A stretch of 64,000 nucleotides of DNA from JAEUIX01 sp964611125. Lineage in GTDB: Bacteria > Planctomycetota > Phycisphaerae > Phycisphaerales > UBA1924. Below are positions 37,601 to 44,447 of this stretch, one piece after another (positions within the stretch are counted from its first letter, which is position 1; every line of letters starts with the position of its first letter). The DNA is taken from assembly GCA_964611125.1 (NCBI GenBank), contig CAZSZO010000009.1, forward strand, positions 1 through 64,000. Reading direction: 5' to 3'. The notes under the pieces are model-generated. The model saw nothing but the letters and a program-made list of their open reading frames with translations. It ran no database searches and had not been told where the DNA came from. A program made the translations under genes and the position numbers.

Positions 37601-39009
37601 CCGCCGGCTTCAGCTCGACCCCGCTGGACACGTTCCGCACCCGCTGGACCAGCGCCGCCGGGGGCGGACCGATCCGCGACTTGTTCTACAACAACGCCAG
37701 CACCGATCAGGCGTTCGACTACACCATCGGGCAGAACGTCCCCGTCTGGAGCGCGTCGACCATCATCGAGCCTGCTCCGCTGACCGACGTGCGCAACGAC
37801 GTGGGCCAGCGGCTGAGGGGCTTGCTGGGCGGGTTCTACGACCGGGTGATCGCCGCCCTGGGGACCGGGCCCGACAGCGCCAACATCGGCGCCGCGGCGG
37901 ACCTCGCCGCCCTCAACGTCAAGCTCATCGACAGCTACCTGTCGCTGGCGTGCCCTGAATCGCTGCTCACCAGCGACGTGCTGCGGAGCGGCCTCCGCGG
38001 GTACGAGCTCGGGCTCGGGCGCGAGGGGATGCAGGCGGCGTTCATCGACGCCCGCACCGCCCTCGCGGCGCTGCCTTTCGGCGCCGCGCCGCCCTCGACG
38101 CCGCTGACCCTGGCCGGGGAGATGACCCGCCGGCACCAGTTCGTGGCAGCCGAGATTTCGGCCGCCATAAGCAGCCCGCGTCAGGAGCAGCCGCCCTTCA
38201 TGAAGTGGACGCTCGCAAGCCTGTCGAGCCTCAGCGCCACCGCCCGCAAGCTGGCTCATGACGATCAGTACGTCGCGCCGCCGGGAGCAACCCTCGCCGT
38301 CCCCGCTGCGGCCGGCCTGCTCGCCAACGATGAACAGCAGCCTGCGGCGGCGATCACCGCACTGCTGGTCAGCCCACCCGCCGTGGGGGCCCTCAGCCTG
38401 GCGCCTTCGGGGGCCTTCACGTTCACCCCGCCTCCCGGCTTCACCGGGCAGGTGACCTTCACCTACCGCGCCCGCGGCGACATCGACCCGCCCAGCAGCA
38501 ACATCGTGCTGAGCGACCCCGCCACCGTCGTCATCCGCGTGGAGGCGTGCACCCCGCTCGTGACCAGCCAGCCCGAGGGCCAGCCTTACGCCCAGGGCGG
38601 CGTCGCCGCGTTCTCGGTCGCCGCGTCGGCCTCGACCGCCGTCACCTATCAGTGGCGGCGCGATGACCAGGCCCTGACCGACGGGGCCGAGCCCGACGGC
38701 ACCTTCGTCAGCGGCGCCGAGGGCCCGACGCTGGTCCTGACCAACCTCGGTCAGGGTGATGTCGCCCGCTACTCCTGCATCATCACCAGCCCGTGCGGCA
38801 GCGCGGTTTCCGCCGCCGCCAGCCTCGGCCAGCCCTGCCGGGCCGATTTCAACGCCGACGGCGTTCTCGACCCCGACGACCTTTCGGACTACATCGCCGC
38901 CTACTTCTCGCTGCCACCGGGTCCGGGAGCTGACTTCAGCGGCGACGGGATCACCGACCCCGACGACCTCTCGGACTTCATCGCGGCGTACTTCGGTGGC
39001 TGCCAGTAA
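34627..39009 (+). CDS. Giant exported protein with Ig-like domains and C-terminal GC-type dockerin
   Basis: A protein of 1460 residues. Signal peptide (1-25); two Ig-like domains (about 28-105 and 110-190, each with a YQW core); a large unassigned region (about 195-1210) including a Gly/Ala-rich hydrophobic stretch (about 508-555) and a heptad coiled coil (about 566-650); a cadherin/VCBS-like module (about 1214-1310); a third Ig-like domain (1310-1400); and two EF-hand-like repeats, DPDDLSDYIAAYF and DPDDLSDFIAAYF, ending GGCQ. The tag matches what is annotated in Phycisphaerae as a GC-type dockerin anchor (established name; assignment mine). AGGAG lies 8 nt before the ATG; a strong terminator follows. 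Confidence 0.88.
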   Translation: MNAFLRRVAPVAFVALAGSSQTMAQCTWAIQPTPRNVCPGEATSLTAVVLSNGSYQWFRNGLQIPGATSPTYSVASAGPGDSGTYQCRFNPAVGAPCNSDSATVTVAGPPGIVQQPQSMTREIGESAVLSVASAGGILNDSYQWEFNGVAIPGANSPGYLIPSVQAFDAGSYTVVVSRCGQQTRSTPATVSVQASPAASAYDRLISTLISTEIVRSEHQRSPRPRMIATLAAIGRVLERNPTMTSGQLQDFVAAYHQQLGSAFPGDPELKFSFNLQTAVRFVARVTTVPGVDADIGGEVLGDLGIEIQGVNRRAQLGAFQDATVFRLASSDAVHETLKRVLGGRDASGRENPLARTQALSFLRSLGIEPEPSRLTLAARYPEVLGALAAIPSSPAAYFSEQAAGFPSLRARINAEFAAIGSFIDGQFNRLNSYEASYATVASTYQAAQNASIVNAALAQRQADLLTIARSRSVLSFTTGLMLQGTLEEQQRAVTLRQFGNIEIQFASTATDTITGSLSGAGSILTGVGGILGAEGPAGVISGMGHLLTGSSTLVKTFARDDNVPPSPFQQVSDQISGLRADVQQLRGELTDRFNRVDAALLATYDAVNTGFTAVTQYLQGISQDVQSIQLQISTTQSNLNRFEQNLYGILSAGFGIEFINEMNTSLGYRDRLGLDLTLPQFNDARARFFTGAASVASSDVYASLPGSLVYNASGLPQLANYSLGYNLNTLASFPSRALGQPALASVALPDPVFWAVTADAYAQLARENPWYFARTAINEPSAIQNVRAPGAAAQSAMTAAKRTDLFNRLTSDYFARVNAVDQNIASARTDYLTSFQGVPSVNLHGGPDQAIPGAVTTPPSATMVQFNALSGGFGIATPRGGTVDAWTGRRADGSFGESVLPQAYRNASYLQLIVRGIGTYHFAYRQSSIPSGFGTQWTVDPRGETYKATVDVELWWNPLSQNFRSPVYVPADGYGMQRVGIRRFTFTLNSTSAGFSSTPLDTFRTRWTSAAGGGPIRDLFYNNASTDQAFDYTIGQNVPVWSASTIIEPAPLTDVRNDVGQRLRGLLGGFYDRVIAALGTGPDSANIGAAADLAALNVKLIDSYLSLACPESLLTSDVLRSGLRGYELGLGREGMQAAFIDARTALAALPFGAAPPSTPLTLAGEMTRRHQFVAAEISAAISSPRQEQPPFMKWTLASLSSLSATARKLAHDDQYVAPPGATLAVPAAAGLLANDEQQPAAAITALLVSPPAVGALSLAPSGAFTFTPPPGFTGQVTFTYRARGDIDPPSSNIVLSDPATVVIRVEACTPLVTSQPEGQPYAQGGVAAFSVAASASTAVTYQWRRDDQALTDGAEPDGTFVSGAEGPTLVLTNLGQGDVARYSCIITSPCGSAVSAAASLGQPCRADFNADGVLDPDDLSDYIAAYFSLPPGPGADFSGDGITDPDDLSDFIAAYFGGCQ

Positions 39010-39049
39010 CCGCCGGGCGCATGCGGTGAGCACCAGTTGAAAATCATCA

Positions 39050-39082
39050 GACCGGCGCGGCCAGACGCCGCGCCGGTCTTTT
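39050..39082 (+). terminator. Rho-independent terminator
   Basis: A 12-bp perfect stem (GACCGGCGCGGC, 39050-39061, with 39067-39078), loop CAGAC, followed by TTTT. It lies 40 bp after the giant Ig protein and before the convergent membrane protein gene. Confidence 0.9.
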
Positions 39083-39087
39083 CACGT

Positions 39088-39576
39088 TCAGGCCCTCAGC
39101 AGCAGAGCGCAGATCACGGCCCGGGCCGACCAGGCGAAGGTCCGCACCCAGTTGGTGACCACCAGTTGCCGGTGCACGCGCGCATCGAAACCCTGGCCCA
39201 GCCGCTCGTGCCGGGGCACCTGCACGAAGAAGGTCGAGACCCATGCGACCGCCAGCAGCCCCGCACTGAGCCAGGCAAGCCAGACGGCCGAAGCAACCGC
39301 CGGCCGTGGTGCTCCGCCGTCGCCGGTGGCCGCGCCTGCTCCGAGCGCAAACCACAGCACCGCCGCCGTCGCGGCGAGCTCGACCAGCATCGCCGGGGCC
39401 ACCACCAGTGTGGTGCGGCGCTGGTGCTCGAGCTCGTACGTCTTCCAGTGACTCTCGCCCGCGGCGCCCACTCGCCCAAAGAGCGGGTAGTGCACGACCT
39501 GAACGAACCAGATGAGCCCGGCCATGAACCACGCCGCCGCGGCGTTGACGACCAGCAGCCACGGGTGGTCGGCCAT
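39088..39576 (-). CDS. Four-TM membrane protein, unknown family
   Basis: A protein of 162 residues with four hydrophobic helices. TM1 has AGLIWFVQVVHYPLFGRV, a pattern I recognise from uncharacterised bacterial proteins with conserved His and Gln in the membrane. The start ATG overlaps the stop of the thioredoxin-like fusion gene by one base (GTGATG context; GTG 39579 would overlap by four), so translation is probably coupled. The conserved His could bind a cofactor (inference). Confidence 0.75.
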   Translation of the reverse strand: MADHPWLLVVNAAAAWFMAGLIWFVQVVHYPLFGRVGAAGESHWKTYELEHQRRTTLVVAPAMLVELAATAAVLWFALGAGAATGDGGAPRPAVASAVWLAWLSAGLLAVAWVSTFFVQVPRHERLGQGFDARVHRQLVVTNWVRTFAWSARAVICALLLRA

Positions 39577-40601
39577 CACGCGCGCACCGCCTGGGCGGGC
39601 GGCGGCGCAACCCCACCGGCCTGCGCAACGGCTGGCAGCTCGCAGGCGAGCTGGTCATACGCCGGGCGATCCGAGACGAGCGCATGCCGGTACCCGCGGA
39701 CAATCGCCCCGCGATGGATGATGAAGGCGCCGGGCATCTGGAACCCATCGCCCGCGAGCGGGCCCACAAGGTGGCCCCGCAGCGTCGCCACCAGCCCCCG
39801 CCACCAAACACGCGGGCCGAGGACCTGCGCGAACCCGCCCCGCCCAAGCTCGAAGGCCCGGTACGCGACGCGATCAGGGTCGGAGAACCACGCGGCGCCT
39901 TCCAGCCCGTACCGCCGCGCCAGCGCCGCGTTTCCGCTGGCGTCGGACATCGTGACCACCGCGATGCCGACGCCGGCGCCCTCGATCCGCGCGCGCTGGC
40001 GGGCGAGATCGTCCAAGGCCTCGCGGCAAAACGTGCACCCGGCGTGGCGCAGGAAGACCACCAGCAGCGGGCGCCCGTCGCTCAGCGCCCGCAGCGTGCG
40101 GCCCTGCTGGTCGGACAGGGAGTCGAGCGCTTGGGCGAGCGTCGGCCCCTGGGCCGCGCCACCCGCCGAGCGTGAGCTGGGGGGGGCGGGGGGATAGGCC
40201 CCGGCGCTCCACGCGGCGTCCCACAGCATCATGGCGAAGGGGATCCACCAGATGAGGTCGTTGGTGACGATGGTGAGCGCGAAGATGGGTGGGAAGACCC
40301 CCTTCCACAGGGCCACCGCGAAGCCGATGGGCCCGAAGATCTTGCCCAACAGGCCCACGAGCACGATCGGCCAGTGCCGCCGATGATCGCTCGCCGCGGC
40401 GAGGTACCCCACGCCGTAGACGCCGACGATCATGCCCACGCACTGCCAGATCTCGGGGTAGTTGATGCGGTTCATTCCGGCGAGGTCGAACATCGCGTGC
40501 GGCGCCGCGATCACCCAGGCGCCCCAGAGCAGGTTGTAGATTCCCGCGGCGAGGAGCCACCAGCGGCCGAAACGTGGAAGAGGCGTGCTGCCGGCATTCA
40601 T
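39576..40601 (-). CDS. Membrane protein fused to SelL/AhpC-TSA-like thioredoxin domain
   Basis: A protein of 341 residues. The N-terminal ~140 residues hold about four TMs. The C-terminal domain (about 165-320) is thioredoxin-like with a C-x2-C motif in FLRHAGCTFCREALDDL, as in the SelL/PRXL2 peroxiredoxin-like group. Expected to be a thiol-disulfide or peroxide-handling protein tethered to the membrane. ATG 40601 is chosen for the GGGGA about 7 nt upstream; the frame extends to 40691 without support. Coupled to the four-TM gene, so the pair may form a redox unit. Confidence 0.83.
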   Translation of the reverse strand: MNAGSTPLPRFGRWWLLAAGIYNLLWGAWVIAAPHAMFDLAGMNRINYPEIWQCVGMIVGVYGVGYLAAASDHRRHWPIVLVGLLGKIFGPIGFAVALWKGVFPPIFALTIVTNDLIWWIPFAMMLWDAAWSAGAYPPAPPSSRSAGGAAQGPTLAQALDSLSDQQGRTLRALSDGRPLLVVFLRHAGCTFCREALDDLARQRARIEGAGVGIAVVTMSDASGNAALARRYGLEGAAWFSDPDRVAYRAFELGRGGFAQVLGPRVWWRGLVATLRGHLVGPLAGDGFQMPGAFIIHRGAIVRGYRHALVSDRPAYDQLACELPAVAQAGGVAPPPAQAVRA

Positions 40602-41094
40602 GACGATTCCCCAGCCGTCGGCCGCCCCAAGGAACGCAGCCGCCCGGCACACGGAGTGTTGGCGGCATGGGGCTCGAAGGCGATCGTCCAAATCGACCGC
40701 TGGGCAGGGTCGCTAGGGGCGAGCCGGTTGAGCGACCTGCTCTGCGATCGGTCATTCGGTCCGACGTCTTTCGCGGGGCATGAAGCGGCCGTATGAAGCC
40801 CCTGGGCTCCTTTGGGCGATCCCCGCGCCGCTCAGCGCTTCGGTGGAAATCAGTCGGATCGGCCCGGTTTGTGGTATTCTTGTGCTGGCTTTCAAGCGCC
40901 GTGCGGGTTTCAGAACTCCCGGCGGCCGCAGCGATGAGGCGCTGCGTCCCTCGCACATGGACGGGTCGTCACCGGGCATTCCCTACTGCCCTACTCCGTG
41001 CAGCCCCCTGAGGGGGCATTCGCGAGTTGCTGCGGCGTTCATCCCACCGTTCAGACGTGAACTGTGGCATCCCAGTCCCTAGCCGAGAAATCCC
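40602..41094. other. 493-bp divergent intergenic region
   Basis: No convincing gene. It should hold promoters for the redox fusion gene (minus) and the beta-helix protein (plus). An extended -10-like TGGTATTCT is at 40872-40880. A perfect 7-1-7 palindrome GCCCCCT-G-AGGGGGC at 41003-41017 lies 78 bp before the beta-helix gene and could be an operator. Confidence 0.5.
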
Positions 41095-44000
41095 ATGGGC
41101 ATCCTCAACAACCCGTCTCTGGCCCCCCGAACTCTCCTCGCCCTCGCTGGCGTCGCCCTCGCCTGTCATGTCGCCCCACCGGCGACCGCCCTCGCCACCG
41201 GCCTTTCCTGGTCAAACGCCGCCGGCGGCTCCGCGGCCACCGCCGCCAATTGGAGTCCCGCCCAGATTCCGGGCCCCGCCGACACCCTCTCTTTCAACCT
41301 CGCCAACACCTACACCGTCACCCTCCCCGTCGGCGTCGCCGCCGTCACTTCCCACACTTACAAACGCGGCGCCGTCACCCTCTCGATCACCTCTCCCCAC
41401 ACCACCTCCAGCTTCGTCCGCGTCGCCGATGTCGCTGGCGACTCCGCCCAGGTCACCCTCTCCGCCGGCACGCTCCGCGCCGGGACGGGTGTGACTGTCG
41501 GCAACGCCGCGGGCTCGACGGGAACCCTCACTGTCGACAACGAAGTCGGCCGACTCGAGACCACCGCCGCGGGGTCCGACATCGTCGTCGGCAGTGCTGG
41601 AACCGGCACGCTCAACATCACCGACGGGGCCCTCGTCCAGCCCGTCGACGACGTCATCGTCGCCGCCATCGCCAATTCCACCGGACACCTGACCGTCTCC
41701 GGAGCCGGCGCCTTTCCCTTGCCCGTCCCGTCGTCAACCCTCAACCTCCCCGCCGCGGGGCAGGACCTCACCATCGGCCAGTCCGGCGACGGCTTCCTCG
41801 ACGTCGCCCAGGGCGCCATCGTGAGCGCCGACGAGATGTTCGTCGCCCTCAACGCCGGCTCCAACGGCGTCGTCACCGTCGGCGGAACCGGCGGCCTCTT
41901 GAACACCCCGGCCCAGATCAACATCGCCACCAGCCTCCACCTCGGCGACAACCCCAACGTGGGCGCCAACGGCGGCTCGGCCAGCTTCACTGTCAACGTC
42001 GGCGCCGAAGTCACCGTCGGGGGAACCACTCGCATCGGCGACCCAACCAACAACATCGGCTCGGGAACCCTCACCATCAACGGCGGCACGTTCACCACCA
42101 GCGCCCTCATCGCCACCGACTCCGGCGGTTTCCTCAACCTCTTCGGCGGCGAGCTGCGCGTCCGCGGCGGCGCCCTCCAGATCCGCAACGATGTCCTCAC
42201 CCTGGGCATCACCCCCGGCTCATCGCCGAACCTCTTCCTCGAAGACGGCGCCTCCTGCACGCTCTCCAACAACGCCTCACCCTTCGAAGCCCTCGTGATC
42301 GGGCAGAGCAACTTCGCCGCTGTTCACGTCTTCGGTCCTTCACACCTGACCATTGCCGCCGGCGACATGATCATCGGCAACCTCGTCAACGGCAATGGGT
42401 TTCTGGAAGTGACCTCTCCCGGAGCCTCGTTGACGGCGCCCTCCTCGCGTTTCATCATCCTCGGCGACGCAGGATCCGGAGCTGTCTTTGTCCGCAACGG
42501 CGGGACCGTCAACTCCGGATCAGTCTTCCTCGGTCGCGCCGCCACCGGCTCGGGCGCGGTCGAGGTCAACAACGACGCCGGAGCCTGGAGCATCACCGGC
42601 GTCCTCGCCATCGGGGGAACCAATGCCGCCGCCGGAGGAATCGGCAGCGTCCTGATCGGCGGTGACGGCTTCTTGGCCAACGGAACCGTCAACGTCAACT
42701 CGGGAGTCATCGACGCCGTGCGCGTCTGGGGCTCGGGCGATTCCCTCACCATCGGCCGAGGCGGCCTCCTCACAGCCGACGGGCGAGTTCGGGTCGGCGG
42801 GGCCTTCACTCTCGATGGGGGCGCCATCGACTCCCGAGAACTGCTTCTCCAAACCCCCAACACCGCCTTCAACCTCGCCGGCTCCATCGCCGGCGGGCTC
42901 CAGCTTGACGCCGGCGCGCTCAACTCAAGCATCGTCCTCACTGGCGACCTGCACATCACCGACGGGTCGACCTCCGCCGCCAATCTCGTCAACAACGGGA
43001 CCATGGAGATCGGCGACCACACACTTTCCATCGAGTCGATCGCCCCGGCCGGACGTCAGGTCAACACCTGCCACCTCGGCCGGTTCGGCCGCCTCGAGTC
43101 CAACGTCCAGCTCCTCGTCCGGTCCGGCCGAACCCTTTCCGGCGGCGGCGTCGTCGACGCCCCCATCTCCAATTCCGGGTTGATCGCCGGCGAGAACACC
43201 GGCCTCACCTTCTCCAAGATTCTCTCCGGCCTCGGCCAGGGCATCACCGGCTCAACCATCACATTCGCCTCCGGCGGCGGCTTCACCGGCTCGGGCGACT
43301 TCTCGACCACCACCCCCGTCAACGCCCTCGCCGGCTCGGTCATCACCGCCACCGACGACCTGGCCATGGGCAACCCCCTCCTCGCCAGCGGCTTCTTCAG
43401 CGCCGGCCGCATCGTCATCGGCGGGCAGTTCAGAGTCACGCTCCGCGACGCCGACCACGCCTTCGTCGCCGACGTCGTGCTCGCCGATGACCTCGCCCAG
43501 TCTCCAGCCTTGTTCTGCGCCACCGGCCTCACCGTCAACCGCGGCGTCGTCTCCGGCTCCGGAAGCCTCAGCGCCGTGTCCTCCAACACCTTTGAGGGCA
43601 TCACCGTCCGCGGCGTCCTCAGCCCCGGAACGCCCGCTGCGCCCGGGCGCCTCCGCCTGTTTGGCGACGTGGCGCTCAACCCCGCCGCCGCCCTCGAGTT
43701 CGATGTCTTCGGGGCGGAGTCCCACGACCAGATCTTGATCCCCTCGTTCTTCATCACCACCAATCCGCCGTTCGGCTTCGAGTTCAACCCCACGGTCCCC
43801 CTCGCCGGTCAGTTGGTCCTGCGCGTCGCCCCGGATCACTCGCCCACCCCCGCCGAACGCCATCAACTCCTCACCGCCGCCGGCGGCGTCACCGGCGCCT
43901 TCGATAGCGTCTCGGCCCCGCTCCGCTGGGTCGTCACCGTCAACGCCCCGGGCTTCCCCGGCGTCTGGGCGGCCTTCTGCCCCGCCGAGTTCAACGGCGA

Positions 44001-44151
44001 CAACGCCGTGGACCCCGACGACCTCGCCGACTACATCGCTTCGTTCTTCGCCGTCCCGCCACTCCCCGCCGCCGACTTCAATTCCGACGGCGTCACCGAC
44101 CCCGACGACCTTTCGGACTACATCGCCGCGTTCTTCGGCGGATGCGCCTGA
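41095..44151 (+). CDS. Exported repetitive beta-helix-like protein with GC-type dockerin
   Basis: A protein of 1018 residues. Signal peptide (about 1-35), then an autotransporter-like opening (LSWSNAAGGSAATAANWSP) and many irregular ~20-residue repeats rich in Gly, Asn and Thr (for example GTLTVDN, GTLNITDGA, GFLDVAQGA), as in autotransporter-associated beta-strand/PEP-type beta-helix proteins. It ends with the double EF-hand tag (about 964-1018) DPDDLADYI and DPDDLSDYI, finishing GGCA. The cell-surface role is probably structural or adhesive. No SD is obvious; GAGAAA lies close before the ATG. Codons use more C at third positions than neighbouring genes. Confidence 0.87.
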   Translation: MGILNNPSLAPRTLLALAGVALACHVAPPATALATGLSWSNAAGGSAATAANWSPAQIPGPADTLSFNLANTYTVTLPVGVAAVTSHTYKRGAVTLSITSPHTTSSFVRVADVAGDSAQVTLSAGTLRAGTGVTVGNAAGSTGTLTVDNEVGRLETTAAGSDIVVGSAGTGTLNITDGALVQPVDDVIVAAIANSTGHLTVSGAGAFPLPVPSSTLNLPAAGQDLTIGQSGDGFLDVAQGAIVSADEMFVALNAGSNGVVTVGGTGGLLNTPAQINIATSLHLGDNPNVGANGGSASFTVNVGAEVTVGGTTRIGDPTNNIGSGTLTINGGTFTTSALIATDSGGFLNLFGGELRVRGGALQIRNDVLTLGITPGSSPNLFLEDGASCTLSNNASPFEALVIGQSNFAAVHVFGPSHLTIAAGDMIIGNLVNGNGFLEVTSPGASLTAPSSRFIILGDAGSGAVFVRNGGTVNSGSVFLGRAATGSGAVEVNNDAGAWSITGVLAIGGTNAAAGGIGSVLIGGDGFLANGTVNVNSGVIDAVRVWGSGDSLTIGRGGLLTADGRVRVGGAFTLDGGAIDSRELLLQTPNTAFNLAGSIAGGLQLDAGALNSSIVLTGDLHITDGSTSAANLVNNGTMEIGDHTLSIESIAPAGRQVNTCHLGRFGRLESNVQLLVRSGRTLSGGGVVDAPISNSGLIAGENTGLTFSKILSGLGQGITGSTITFASGGGFTGSGDFSTTTPVNALAGSVITATDDLAMGNPLLASGFFSAGRIVIGGQFRVTLRDADHAFVADVVLADDLAQSPALFCATGLTVNRGVVSGSGSLSAVSSNTFEGITVRGVLSPGTPAAPGRLRLFGDVALNPAAALEFDVFGAESHDQILIPSFFITTNPPFGFEFNPTVPLAGQLVLRVAPDHSPTPAERHQLLTAAGGVTGAFDSVSAPLRWVVTVNAPGFPGVWAAFCPAEFNGDNAVDPDDLADYIASFFAVPPLPAADFNSDGVTDPDDLSDYIAAFFGGCA

Positions 44152-44190
44152 GCCAGCCGCCCGCCGCCGTGCGCCCAGCCACTCCAGCCC

Positions 44191-44196
44191 TACATT
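44191..44196 (+). promoter_or_regulatory. Candidate -10 (TACATT) for tRNA-Leu
   Basis: The hexamer ends 11 nt before the mature tRNA 5' end, compatible with a short 5' leader removed by RNase P. Confidence 0.4.
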
Positions 44197-44207
44197 CAGC
44201 GCTTCGC

Positions 44208-44292
44208 GGCCCCGTGGCGGAACGGCAGACGCAGCGGACTTAAAATCCGCTTCTCGGAAACGGGAGTGTGGGTTCGACTCCCACCGGGGCCA
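44208..44292 (+). tRNA. tRNA-Leu (anticodon UAA)
   Basis: An 85-nt class II tRNA. Acceptor stem GGCCCCG/CGGGGCC (44208-44214 with 44285-44291), discriminator A44292; anticodon stem GCGGA/TCCGC with loop CTTAAAA and anticodon TAA at 44241-44243; long variable arm (TCTC/GGGA); T arm GTGGG-TTCGACT-CCCAC. CCA is not encoded. A 27-nt near-copy of its 3' end occurs at 47530-47556. Confidence 0.96.
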
Positions 44293-44447
44293 CTTCCAGA
44301 ACACGGGGCGCATTCGTGCGATCGGGGAATCCAGGGACGTCGCCAAACGGGGCCGAGAACCTCTGCAGGCGCTGGCGTGACGTCACTATTAGAGGTAAGC
44401 TGCAAAGATCTCGACGTGAGGTTCCCCGCCACCCTCGGAGCCGCCGC

